From assembly GCF_006438915.1 (NCBI RefSeq), contig NZ_RCZE01000003.1, positions 438,426 to 502,425 on the forward strand: a DNA stretch of 64,000 nucleotides. The letters are read 5' to 3'. Shown here piece after piece: positions 55,405 to 63,727 of the stretch; the stretch's first letter is position 1, and each line of letters starts with the position of its first letter. A program made the position numbers and the translations under genes. This DNA comes from Pseudomonas arsenicoxydans (GTDB taxonomy: Bacteria > Pseudomonadota > Gammaproteobacteria > Pseudomonadales > Pseudomonadaceae). A model generated the notes under the pieces. The model saw only the letters and a program-made list of their open reading frames with translations, was not told where the DNA came from and searched no databases.

Positions 55405-55480
55405 TGGTGGGTGATGACGGGATCGAACCGCCGACATTCTGCTTGTAAGGCAGACGCTCTCCCAGCTGAGCTAATCACCC
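55405..55480 (-). tRNA. tRNA-Val (TAC), copy 1
   Basis: 76 nt with encoded CCA, identical in sequence to the copy at 55034. Confidence 0.97.
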
Positions 55481-55501
55481 TTCACGTTCGGTGTGGCGCG
55501 C

Positions 55502-55530
55502 ATTCTACGGAGCGACCTCACCTCTGGCAA
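55502..55530 (-). promoter_or_regulatory. Sigma-70 promoter for the tRNA array
   Basis: Minus strand TTGCCA (55525-55530), 17-bp spacer, TAGAAT (55502-55507), about 20 bp upstream of tRNA-Val copy 1. A near-consensus core promoter. Confidence 0.75.
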
Positions 55531-55641
55531 GCACTTTTTTAAATAATTTTCTCAGGCCTTCCAAAGGCTTAGCGAAGGGTTGGCCTATGGCGCCGCTAAG
55601 AGAATAATGCCCCCCTTTGTATATAAGGAGAGACTTACCCC

Positions 55642-56562
55642 ATGTGGTTCAAAAACCTGCTTATCTATCGCCTGACCCAAGATCTGCCTGTTGATGCCGA
55701 GGCGTTGGAAACTGCACTGGCCACCAAACTGGCGCGTCCATGTGCAAGCCAGGAGTTGACCACCTACGGTTTCGTCGCGCCATTCGGTAAAGGCGAAGAT
55801 GCGCCGCTGGTCCACGTCAGCGGCGACTTCCTGCTGGTCTCTGCGCGTAAAGAAGAACGCATCCTGCCGGGCAGCGTCGTGCGTGACGCCGTGAAGGAAA
55901 AGGTCGACGAGATCGAAGCCGAGCAAATGCGCAAGGTCTATAAGAAGGAACGCGATCAGATCAAGGATGAAATCATCCAGGCGTTCCTGCCGCGTGCCTT
56001 TATTCGTCGCTCCTCGACGTTCGCCGCCATCGCGCCGAAACAGGGCCTGATTCTGGTCAACTCGGCCAGCCCGAAACGTGCCGAAGATCTGCTGTCCACC
56101 CTGCGTGAAGTGATCGGCACCCTGCCGGTCCGTCCACTGACGGTAAAAATGTCGCCAACCGCCACCATGACCGAATGGGTCACCACCCAGAAAGCCGCGG
56201 ACGACTTCTTTGTGCTGGACGAATGCGAGCTGCGTGATACCCACGAAGACGGCGGCATCGTGCGTTGCAAGCGTCAGGACCTGACCAGCGAAGAAATCCA
56301 GTTGCACCTGAGCACCGGCAAAGTAGTCACTCAGCTGTCGCTGGCCTGGCAAGACAAGCTGTCGTTCGTCCTCGACGACAAGATGGTAGTCAAGCGCCTG
56401 AAGTTCGAAGACCTGCTGCAAGATCAGGCGGAACAGGACGGCGGCGAAGAGGCCCTGGGCCAACTGGACGCCAGCTTCACCCTGATGATGCTGACCTTCG
56501 GCGACTTCCTGCCGGCGCTGGTTGAAGCGCTGGGCGGTGAAGAGACTCCGCAAGGGATCTAA
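55642..56562 (+). CDS. rdgC: Recombination-associated protein RdgC
   Basis: Ring-shaped, DNA-binding nucleoid protein that modulates RecA. The 306 residues begin [20 protein letters not shown], with [20 protein letters not shown] (about residue 47), and [20 protein letters not shown] (about residue 117), which are typical. AAGGAGAG lies just upstream of the ATG. Confidence 0.96.
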   Translation: MWFKNLLIYRLTQDLPVDAEALETALATKLARPCASQELTTYGFVAPFGKGEDAPLVHVSGDFLLVSARKEERILPGSVVRDAVKEKVDEIEAEQMRKVYKKERDQIKDEIIQAFLPRAFIRRSSTFAAIAPKQGLILVNSASPKRAEDLLSTLREVIGTLPVRPLTVKMSPTATMTEWVTTQKAADDFFVLDECELRDTHEDGGIVRCKRQDLTSEEIQLHLSTGKVVTQLSLAWQDKLSFVLDDKMVVKRLKFEDLLQDQAEQDGGEEALGQLDASFTLMMLTFGDFLPALVEALGGEETPQGI

Positions 56563-56579
56563 AGCCTTGTGATATCAAT

Positions 56580-56669
56580 TGTGGGAGCGGGCTTGCTCGC
56601 GAATAGGGACTGTCATTCAACGATGATGTTGACTGACACTCCGCTTTCGCGAGCAAGCCCGCTCCCACA
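56580..56669. repeat. REP pair (inverted)
   Basis: Inverted TGTGGGAGCGGGCTTGCTCG copies between rdgC and the BASS transporter gene. Confidence 0.88.
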
Positions 56670-56707
56670 TTTGATTTGTGGTGTTAACTAATAATAAGGA
56701 TCAGACC

Positions 56708-57673
56708 ATGCGCGCACTCGCTGCATTAAGCCGCTTTGTCGGCAACACCTTCGCTTACTGGGTACTGATTTTCGCGGTCGTGGCGTTCCTGCAACCGGCG
56801 TGGTTCATCGGCCTCAAAGGCGCGATCGTGCCACTGCTGGGGTTGGTAATGTTCGGCATGGGCCTGACCCTCAAACTCGAAGACTTCGCCGAAGTCGCCC
56901 GCCATCCATGGCGCGTGGCGTTGGGCGTGGTTGCACATTTCGTGATCATGCCCGGTGTGGCGTGGTTGCTCTGCCAGGCGTTCCACCTGCCGCCGGAAAT
57001 CGCTGTCGGCGTGATTCTGGTCGGCTGCTGCCCAAGCGGCACTTCGTCGAACGTCATGACCTGGCTGGCACGCGGCGATCTGGCCCTGTCGGTGGCCATC
57101 GCCGCCGTCACCACCCTCCTCGCCCCGCTGCTGACCCCGGCGCTGATCTGGCTGCTGGCTTCGGCGTGGTTGCCGGTGTCCTTCATGGAGCTGTTCTGGT
57201 CGATTCTGCAAGTGGTGCTGTTGCCGATCATCCTCGGTGTGGTTGCGCAACGCGTGCTCGGCGCCAAGGTGCGCCACGCGGTGGAAGTGTTGCCGCTGAT
57301 TTCGGTGGTGAGCATCGTGATCATCGTCACCGCCGTGGTCGCCGCCAGCCAGGCGAAGATTGCCGAGTCCGGCCTGCTGATCATGGCCGTGGTCATGCTG
57401 CACAACAGCTTCGGTTATCTACTGGGTTACTTCACCGGGCGCCTGTTCAAGCTGCCGTTGGCCCAACGCAAATCACTGGCGCTGGAAGTCGGCATGCAGA
57501 ATTCCGGGCTGGGCGCCGCGCTGGCCAGTGCACACTTCTCGCCGCTGGCGGCAGTGCCGAGTGCGTTGTTCAGCGTGTGGCACAACATTTCCGGGGCGCT
57601 GCTCTCGACGTACTTCCGTCGAATGAGCGAGAAAGAAGACCGGGAAATCGCTGCGCGACAGGCTACTGAATAA
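56708..57673 (+). CDS. Bile acid:sodium symporter family (BASS) transporter
   Basis: A 321-residue inner-membrane protein with about ten hydrophobic segments. Family marks are LVMFGMGLTLKLEDF (about residue 55), GVILVGCCPSGTSSNVMTWLA (about residue 102; Gly-Ser-rich crossover) and the second crossover region SLALEVGMQNSGLGAALA. Bacterial members move organic acids such as pantoate or pyruvate; the substrate is unknown here. ATG 56708 has AAGGATCAG upstream; the open frame from 56678 starts in the repeat. Confidence 0.88.
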   Translation: MRALAALSRFVGNTFAYWVLIFAVVAFLQPAWFIGLKGAIVPLLGLVMFGMGLTLKLEDFAEVARHPWRVALGVVAHFVIMPGVAWLLCQAFHLPPEIAVGVILVGCCPSGTSSNVMTWLARGDLALSVAIAAVTTLLAPLLTPALIWLLASAWLPVSFMELFWSILQVVLLPIILGVVAQRVLGAKVRHAVEVLPLISVVSIVIIVTAVVAASQAKIAESGLLIMAVVMLHNSFGYLLGYFTGRLFKLPLAQRKSLALEVGMQNSGLGAALASAHFSPLAAVPSALFSVWHNISGALLSTYFRRMSEKEDREIAARQATE

Positions 57674-57719
57674 GCCGAAACTTGATCCCCGGGTTAATGA
57701 TGGGCACTCTATCGCGCAA

Positions 57720-57770
57720 CGCGAGGACGACCTCGCGGCTCGATCGAGTCATTAATCTGGGGACGACCCC
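57720..57770 (+). ncRNA. Guanidine-II riboswitch (mini-ykkC)
   Basis: Two hairpins with ACGA tetraloops, the diagnostic feature: CGCGAGG-ACGA-CCTCGCG (57720-57737, 7 bp) and GGGG-ACGA-CCCC (57759-57770), joined by a 21-nt linker. The second hairpin ends 10 bp before the Shine-Dalgarno (GGAGGT, 57781-57786) of the SMR gene, so guanidine binding probably controls translation. Confidence 0.93.
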
Positions 57771-57791
57771 GTCAATCGATGGAGGTCTTTC

Positions 57792-58106
57792 ATGTCCTGG
57801 ATCATCCTGTTTTTCGCCGGCCTGTTCGAAGTCGGCTGGGCCGTTGGCCTGAAGTACACCGACGGTTTCAGCCGTCCGCTACCCACCGCGCTGACCGTCG
57901 CAGCCATGGCCATCAGCCTTGGGTTGCTGGGTCTTGCGATGAAGGAATTGCCGCTGGGCACCGCCTATGCGATCTGGACGGGTGTCGGTGCGGTCGGCAC
58001 GGTGATTGCCGGGATCATTCTGTTTGGTGAGTCGATGGCGCTGTTTCGGCTGGCCAGCGTGGCGTTGATCATTGCCGGGTTGGTTGGGCTCAAGGTTAGC
58101 GCTTAA
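57792..58106 (+). CDS. gdx: Guanidinium exporter, SMR family
   Basis: A 104-residue four-helix small multidrug resistance protein. It begins [20 protein letters not shown] with the essential Glu of helix 1 (E13), then [23 protein letters not shown] and [12 protein letters not shown]. The GxG/WTGVG pattern and the guanidine-II riboswitch in front mark the Gdx (SugE) subtype, which exports guanidinium by proton antiport. GGAGGT precedes the ATG. Confidence 0.93.
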   Translation: MSWIILFFAGLFEVGWAVGLKYTDGFSRPLPTALTVAAMAISLGLLGLAMKELPLGTAYAIWTGVGAVGTVIAGIILFGESMALFRLASVALIIAGLVGLKVSA

Positions 58107-58118
58107 GCCACTACCGCT

Positions 58119-58201
58119 TTCGCGAGCAAGCCCGCTCCCACATTTGATCGCATTCCATCTGGAGGAACTCGATCTAGTGTGGGAGCGGGCTTGCTCGCGA
58201 A
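58119..58201. repeat. REP pair (inverted)
   Basis: Inverted TTCGCGAGCAAGCCCGCTC copies between gdx and the convergent acyltransferase fusion gene. Confidence 0.88.
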
Positions 58202-58221
58202 GGGGCCCGCACATTCACCGA

Positions 58222-60096
58222 CTATCTAACGGTGCCGCGCAACTCGCCAACCATCGCTTGCAACGCCGCCGGCTCCGCCGCCTCAACCGCCACCGCCGGC
58301 CCCGCCACCAACGTCACCCGGGACCACAACCGGCGAAACAACCCCTTGCCCGGATCGCGGCTGAAGAAACTCCCCCACAACCCCTGCAACGCCAGCGGAA
58401 TCACCGGCACCGGTGTTTCTTCAAGAATCCGCGTCAGCCCTCCCTTGAACTCATTGATCTCCCCGTCAGCAGTCAATTTGCCCTCCGGGAAGATGCACAC
58501 CAACTCGCCATCCTTCAGATACTGCGCAATCCGCTTGAAGGCTCTTTCGTAGATTTGAATGTCTTCCTGACGCCCCGCGATCGGAATCGTCCCTGCCGTG
58601 CGAAAGATAAAGTTCAGCACCGGCAAGTTGTAGATTTTGTAGTACATCACAAAGCGAATCGGCCGACGCACCGCGCCGCCGATCAGCAGCGCATCGACAA
58701 ACGACACGTGATTGCACACCAGCAGCGCCGCGCCCTCATCGGGAATCAGATCCAGATTGCGATGTTCCACACGGTACATGGAATGGCTGAGCAGCCAGAT
58801 CATGAAGCGCATGCTGAACTCGGGGACGATCTTGAAGATGTAGGCGTTGACGCCGATGTTCAGCAGCGACACCACCAGGAACAGCTGCGGAATCGACAGC
58901 TTGACCAGGCTCAACAAGATGATCGACACAATCGCCGACACCACCATAAACAGCGCATTGAGAATATTGTTCGCGGCAATCACCCGCGCCCGCTCGTTCT
59001 CGGCGGTGCGCGACTGGATCAGCGCGTACAGCGGCACGATGTAGAAGCCACCGAAGATCCCCAGGCCGAGGATGTCGATCAACACCAGCCAAGTGTGACC
59101 AAAGCCGAGGATTTCGACCCAGCCATGGCCGGTCGCGCTGTCCGGAATTCCGCCGGAATGCCACCACAACAGCAAGCCAAAGACGGTCAGGCCGAACGAG
59201 CCGAACGGCACCAGGCCAATCTCGACTTTGCGCCCGGAGAGCTTTTCACAGAGCATCGAGCCGAGCGCGATCCCCACCGAGAACACCGTCAGAATCAGCG
59301 TCACCACGGTTTCGTCGCCGTGCATCCACTCTTTGGCATAGGCCGGGATCTGCGTCAGGTAAATCGCCCCGACGAACCAGAACCACGAGTTGCCGACAAT
59401 CGAACGCGATACGGCGGGCGTCTGCCCAAGACCCAACTTCAACGTGGCCCAGGACTGGCTGAAAATGTTCCAGTTCAGACGCATTTGCGGCGAAGCGGCC
59501 GCTGCTCGTGGAATGCTGCGACTGGCCAGGTAACCCAGCACGGCAACGCCGATGATCGCGCTGGAGACAATAGGCGCGTAGTGACTGGAAGACATCATGA
59601 TCCCGGCGCCGATGGTCCCGGCGAGAATCGCCAGAAAGGTGCCCATTTCCACCAGTCCGTTACCGCCGACCAGCTCTTCTTCGCGCAGGGCCTGGGGCAG
59701 GATCGAGTATTTCACCGGCCCGAACAGCGCCGAATGCGTGCCCATGGCAAACAGCGCGAGCAGCATCAACGACAGATGATCAAAGACGAAACCCACCGCG
59801 CCGACCGACATGATCGCGATTTCGCCGAGTTTGATCAGACGGATCAGGCGGTCCTTGGCGAACTTCTCGCCGAACTGCCCGGCCAATGCCGAGAACAGAA
59901 AGAACGGCAGGATGAACAGCAGCGCACAGAGGTTGACGTAGATCGAGCGGTCACCGTCGATGGTCAGTTTGTACAGAATGGCGAGGATCAACGACTGCTT
60001 GAAGATGTTGTCGTTGAACGCCCCGAGGGACTGGGTCACGAAAAACGGCAGGAAGCGCCGGGTACGGAGCAAGGTGAACTGCGAGGGGTGACTCAT
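58222..60096 (-). CDS. MFS (LplT-like) / PlsC-type acyltransferase fusion
   Basis: A 624-residue fusion. Residues about 1-410 are a 12-helix transporter opening LLRTRRFLPFFVTQSLGAFN, typical of LplT lysophospholipid transporters. Residues about 430-624 are a glycerophosphate acyltransferase domain with CNHVSFVDALL (H-x4-D, about residue 448) and VCIFPEGKLT (about residue 525). Unlike full LplT-Aas fusions, there is no acyl-ACP synthetase domain. It probably flips lyso-phospholipids and re-acylates them, or acts as a PlsC-type 1-acyl-G3P acyltransferase. Confidence 0.88.
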   Translation of the reverse strand: MSHPSQFTLLRTRRFLPFFVTQSLGAFNDNIFKQSLILAILYKLTIDGDRSIYVNLCALLFILPFFLFSALAGQFGEKFAKDRLIRLIKLGEIAIMSVGAVGFVFDHLSLMLLALFAMGTHSALFGPVKYSILPQALREEELVGGNGLVEMGTFLAILAGTIGAGIMMSSSHYAPIVSSAIIGVAVLGYLASRSIPRAAAASPQMRLNWNIFSQSWATLKLGLGQTPAVSRSIVGNSWFWFVGAIYLTQIPAYAKEWMHGDETVVTLILTVFSVGIALGSMLCEKLSGRKVEIGLVPFGSFGLTVFGLLLWWHSGGIPDSATGHGWVEILGFGHTWLVLIDILGLGIFGGFYIVPLYALIQSRTAENERARVIAANNILNALFMVVSAIVSIILLSLVKLSIPQLFLVVSLLNIGVNAYIFKIVPEFSMRFMIWLLSHSMYRVEHRNLDLIPDEGAALLVCNHVSFVDALLIGGAVRRPIRFVMYYKIYNLPVLNFIFRTAGTIPIAGRQEDIQIYERAFKRIAQYLKDGELVCIFPEGKLTADGEINEFKGGLTRILEETPVPVIPLALQGLWGSFFSRDPGKGLFRRLWSRVTLVAGPAVAVEAAEPAALQAMVGELRGTVR

Positions 60097-60194
60097 CTTC
60101 CATGTGTCCCTGATGTTAGGTAGCGAGTGGCGTGGATACGGTTATTGGAATGCCGAACGTCGATCCAGGCCACACATTACCTAATCTTTGCAGG

Positions 60195-61346
60195 TTATTT
60201 CTTTAATCCTGCAATGCACGGCGAGACAAACAGCTCACCGCGCCACGCGCCTTGCAACGTGCGCCGGGCAACGATCAGCCACATGACTGCCAGCAACGCC
60301 ACCAGCACGCAGCCAAACACACTGAAAAACGTCAGGTTCAAAGTGCTGGCCAGTTTCAACGTCGCCAGCGAGTAGACGCCCAACGGGAAGGTAAATCCCC
60401 ACCAGCCAAGGTTGAACGGGATGCCGGCGCGCAGGTAACGCAGGGTAATCAGCACCGCGATCAGCATCCACCACAAACCGAAACCCCACAGGGTGATCCC
60501 GGCCACCAGCCCCAGGCCGGCGGCGATTTCACCGATGCCTGGCAAACCGTTGGCTGCGAAGATGACCGGCGCGTCCGCCCCCAGCAGCAACATACCCAGT
60601 GCCCCGGTACCAATCGGACCCAACGCGAGCCAGCTGGAGGCGGCCATGTTTTCGTGGGGCAGTTTATGCAGCGCCATGCGCAGCAACAGGATCGTCAGGA
60701 TGCTGAAGGCTACCGGCAGGGAAAACGCCCAGAGCACGTAACTCGTCACCAGCACCACCAGTTGCGAATGGGCGTCCGCCAAGTGCGGCGCCAGCAAGCC
60801 ACCGCTGGCAGCAGCGACTTCCGCGGCCACCACCGGCAACAGCCAGACCGCAGTCATTTGGTCGATGCTGTGCTCCTGACGAGTGAACATCATGTAGGGA
60901 ATCAGCACGCCACACGCCAGCGACATCGCCACGTCCAGCCACCAGAGCATTTCGGCAATATCGATCACGCCATCGCCCCAACGTGGCAGGCCGAACACCA
61001 GAAAGCCGTTGATGATGGTCGCAAGTCCCATGGGAATGGTGCCGAAGAACATCGAGACCGTGGAGTGGCCGAAAATCCGCCGGGCTTCGTCGAAGAACAG
61101 CACCCAGCGAGCGGTGTACACGGCGGTGAAGACGGCGAACAGGAAAATATTGAACAGCCACAACCCTTCGGCGAACGCGCGCAAACCGGGAATGTCGAGG
61201 GGTAATTGCGCCAGTGCCAATGCGAGCACCCCGGTGCCCATGGTCGCGGCGAACCAGTTGGGCGTGAATTGACGGATGACTTCACGCGGGTGCTGCAAAT
61301 GGCTGAACGGTTTGATACCGGTTGTGACGCTGTTAGGGCATGTCAT
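60195..61346 (-). CDS. TDT-family transporter (SLAC1/TehA-like)
   Basis: A 383-residue inner-membrane protein with about ten helices. The N-terminus HPREVIRQFTPNWFAATMGT, followed by GVLALALAQLP, is typical of the tellurite-resistance/dicarboxylate transporter (TDT, voltage-dependent anion channel) family. The members transport small anions such as sulfite, malate or nitrate; the substrate is not evident. Stop about 98 bp from the fusion gene start. Confidence 0.88.
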   Translation of the reverse strand: MTCPNSVTTGIKPFSHLQHPREVIRQFTPNWFAATMGTGVLALALAQLPLDIPGLRAFAEGLWLFNIFLFAVFTAVYTARWVLFFDEARRIFGHSTVSMFFGTIPMGLATIINGFLVFGLPRWGDGVIDIAEMLWWLDVAMSLACGVLIPYMMFTRQEHSIDQMTAVWLLPVVAAEVAAASGGLLAPHLADAHSQLVVLVTSYVLWAFSLPVAFSILTILLLRMALHKLPHENMAASSWLALGPIGTGALGMLLLGADAPVIFAANGLPGIGEIAAGLGLVAGITLWGFGLWWMLIAVLITLRYLRAGIPFNLGWWGFTFPLGVYSLATLKLASTLNLTFFSVFGCVLVALLAVMWLIVARRTLQGAWRGELFVSPCIAGLKK

Positions 61347-61451
61347 GGCGAACTCCTGTCCTCTGGTGAGGTGGAGCCCATGGTAGAACTGAATCGAATA
61401 TCTATATAACGGGTAATATCTCTATAACTTATCTGTTTTGCAGATATAGCC

Positions 61452-61763
61452 TCAGACACTGCCTTCCGATTCGATCACCAGAATCCGCGCCGCGCCCTGC
61501 GGATGCGCCACATGCTCGGTGCCGACAGAGGCATAAAAGATATCGCCGACCTCCAGAAGCGCTGCCTTCTCGATGCCCTCTTCGCGATAACGCATCTGCA
61601 CCTGCCCATCCAGCACCACGAACACTTCCTGGCCATCGTTGACGTGCCATTTGTAAGGCTGATCGGTCCAGTGCAAACGGGTGGTGATGCCGTTCATGTT
61701 GGCGATGTCCAACGCGCCCCAGGCACGCTCAGCGGTGAAGGATTTGCTGCGAATGATCTTCAT
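61452..61763 (-). CDS. Single-domain cupin protein
   Basis: A 103-residue cupin. It has cupin motif 1-like GQEVFVVLDGQVQMRYREEG (about residue 42) and motif 2-like VGDIFYASVGTEHVAHPQG, a beta-barrel that could bind metal, though motif 1 lacks the second His (only Glu is seen). Substrate unknown. ATG 61763 (MKIIRSKSFTAERAWG) is preferred; the frame opens at 61796. 42 bp downstream of the MFS gene on the same strand, so they may be one transcript. Confidence 0.83.
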   Translation of the reverse strand: MKIIRSKSFTAERAWGALDIANMNGITTRLHWTDQPYKWHVNDGQEVFVVLDGQVQMRYREEGIEKAALLEVGDIFYASVGTEHVAHPQGAARILVIESEGSV

Positions 61764-61805
61764 GGGGCGGTCCGTCGAAATGAATGGCGAAGCCAAGGCT
61801 AGCGA

Positions 61806-62999
61806 TCAACGCACATCAGCGCCACAGGCTTTCAACGAGCGCTGACGCAGCAAGGCCAGCAAAGCGCCAACGGAGAGCACGATTAACACGGCACCGTAGC
61901 CGTCTGTGGTCGCAACCAGGCCAAAGCTTCGCGTCAGGTTCCCGGCCAACAGAGATGGCAAACAGAACGCCAGGTAACTGAGCACATAAAACGCCGACAT
62001 CAGACCCGCGCGATCGTGAGGTAGAGCCAACGGCACCAGACTGCGCACGGCCCCCAGAAAACCGGCACCGAAACCACAACCGGCGACGAGCGTGCCGAGG
62101 AAAAACAACGGCAGGCTGGCGCTGTGAACGCCCAGCAAAACCAGAACGATCCCCGTCGGCAGCAGGCTTGCTCCCAACTGCAGCGCCAACACGGCTGGGC
62201 GATTGCGCAGGGTGAAAATCATCAACGCCCCTGTCACCGTCAGCGCGGCCACAGTCGAACCGGCAATCAGGTTCGAGGTGGAGCCGGTGGCCGTGCGCAC
62301 CAACGAAGGTGCCAGGGACGCATAAAAACCGCCGAGCGCCCACGTCGCCGTATTCAGCGGCAGTACCCGCCATAAGGTCGAGCGCGCCTGAACCGGCACA
62401 TGCAAGGTCGGCCGCAGCGAAGCCCAAGCCCCCGGCTGACGCGACACACTTTCCGGCAAACGCCAGATATACACGGCCTGCAACGCAAACAGGACGAGCA
62501 GCAGCCAATAAGTCAGGTGCAACGGCGCGGGTGCAAATTCGGCGAGCAAACCACAGCCCAACCCGCCCAGGGCCATGCCAAGCAACGGCGCAACGCTGTT
62601 GATCAGCGGCCCCTGTTGACGGTCGGTGTCGAGCAGCGTGGCACTGAGCACGGCGGTCGCCATGCCGGTGGCAAACCCTTGCAGCACCCGGGCACTGATC
62701 AGCCACGCGACGCTGTCAGCGTTGATAAACAGCAACATCGCCAGGGCATTCAACACCACGGCGCTGAAAATAACCGGTTTGCGCCCAAGGTGATCCGACA
62801 GCGAACCGACCGTCAGCAGCGCCGCCAACAAGCTGAAGGCGTAGACGCCGAAAATCAGGGTCAGGGTCGCGGCCGAGAAGTGCATCTGCTCTTGGTACAA
62901 GCGATACAACGGCGTTGGCGCCGTGGAAGCTGCGAGAAAACTGAGTAAAGTGATCGCCAGAAACCACAGGCTTGCACGATTTGAATGAGAACTGGACAT
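61806..62999 (-). CDS. MFS transporter, TetR-divergent
   Basis: A 397-residue, 12-helix transporter. It has LYRLYQEQMHFSAATLTLIF near the N-terminus and the MFS loop motif GSLSDHLGRKPVIF (about residue 69), and PLTGA-type helices later. Start 62999 (MSSSHSNRASL) is used; its GGAG Shine-Dalgarno (63007-63010 on the minus strand) lies inside a 16-bp inverted repeat. The layout with a divergent TetR gene is typical of regulated drug or metabolite efflux. Confidence 0.9.
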   Translation of the reverse strand: MSSSHSNRASLWFLAITLLSFLAASTAPTPLYRLYQEQMHFSAATLTLIFGVYAFSLLAALLTVGSLSDHLGRKPVIFSAVVLNALAMLLFINADSVAWLISARVLQGFATGMATAVLSATLLDTDRQQGPLINSVAPLLGMALGGLGCGLLAEFAPAPLHLTYWLLLVLFALQAVYIWRLPESVSRQPGAWASLRPTLHVPVQARSTLWRVLPLNTATWALGGFYASLAPSLVRTATGSTSNLIAGSTVAALTVTGALMIFTLRNRPAVLALQLGASLLPTGIVLVLLGVHSASLPLFFLGTLVAGCGFGAGFLGAVRSLVPLALPHDRAGLMSAFYVLSYLAFCLPSLLAGNLTRSFGLVATTDGYGAVLIVLSVGALLALLRQRSLKACGADVR

Positions 63000-63001
63000 C
63001 G

Positions 63002-63056
63002 GCACACTCCGCAAAAGTCTCCGCAAAAGCTAATTTTTCGCTTTTGCGGAGTGTGC
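63002..63056. promoter_or_regulatory. Triple CTCCGCAAAAG element upstream of MFS gene (operator or mRNA switch)
   Basis: CTCCGCAAAAG occurs at 63007-63017 and 63019-63029, and inverted (CTTTTGCGGAG) at 63041-63051. The outer copies form a perfect 16-bp inverted repeat (63002-63017 with 63041-63056), and the inner one a 12-bp alternative (63019-63030 with 63040-63051). It ends 2 bp before the MFS start codon and faces the TetR gene at 63165. Confidence 0.7.
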
Positions 63057-63164
63057 TACTGGTCAGCGCTTAAAGCAAATTCTTTGTGTTAAGGTCCGAT
63101 GCATGGCTTTTAGAGCCGAGGCTTTTGCCCGACGGCAAGTCTCGGCGAGAACAGGAAACAGGTA

Positions 63165-63701
63165 ATGACAGGCCCCACTTTACGTCCCGGCGGCCGCAGT
63201 GCCCGGGTTCAGGAATCGATTCACAAAGCTGTGCGCGAACTGCTCGAAGAGCAGGACCGCGCCACTGTGACCGTGCCACAAATCGCCGCGCGCGCGGGGG
63301 TTACGCCGTCGACTATCTATCGGCGCTGGGGAGATTTGTCGGCATTGTTGGCGGACGTCGCCCTCGCCCGCATGCAGCCGGAAACCGCATCGGCCGATAC
63401 CGGCAGCCTGCGCGGCGATGTGCAGGCCTGGGCGGAACAGTATCTGGACGAGATGAGCTCCGAACCCGGCCGCAACATGCTGCGCGACGTGCAAGCCAGC
63501 CTCAAGCCGAGCTACTGCGCGACGATCATTGGCGGGCAGCTGCAGATGATTCTGGATCGTTATCCGAATGAGCCGAAACCGAGTGTCGATCGGCTGATCA
63601 ACATGGTGGCAGCGCCTATCGTGTTTCGAATCCTGTTTTCCGAGGCGCCGTTGGAGGTTGAGGAGCTGCATCGGTTGATCGCGATTGCGTTGAATCAGTG
63701 A
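63165..63701 (+). CDS. TetR-family regulator
   Basis: A 178-residue regulator. The HTH spans about residues 14-60 (VQESIHKAVRELLEEQDRAT, PQIAARAGVTPSTIYRRWGD). The C-terminal ligand domain is variable and not assignable. It is divergent from the MFS gene with the repeated element between, so it probably represses that gene. Confidence 0.92.
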   Translation: MTGPTLRPGGRSARVQESIHKAVRELLEEQDRATVTVPQIAARAGVTPSTIYRRWGDLSALLADVALARMQPETASADTGSLRGDVQAWAEQYLDEMSSEPGRNMLRDVQASLKPSYCATIIGGQLQMILDRYPNEPKPSVDRLINMVAAPIVFRILFSEAPLEVEELHRLIAIALNQ

Positions 63702-63709
63702 GGCCGCCT

Positions 63710-63727
63710 TCGCGAGCAAGCCCGCTT
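63710..63727 (+). repeat. Interrupted REP half-site
   Basis: TTCGCGAGCAAGCCCGCT matches the REP core exactly and then departs where CCCACA would follow, at about 63728; unlike other elements here it has no inverted partner on its right within the window. Confidence 0.75.
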
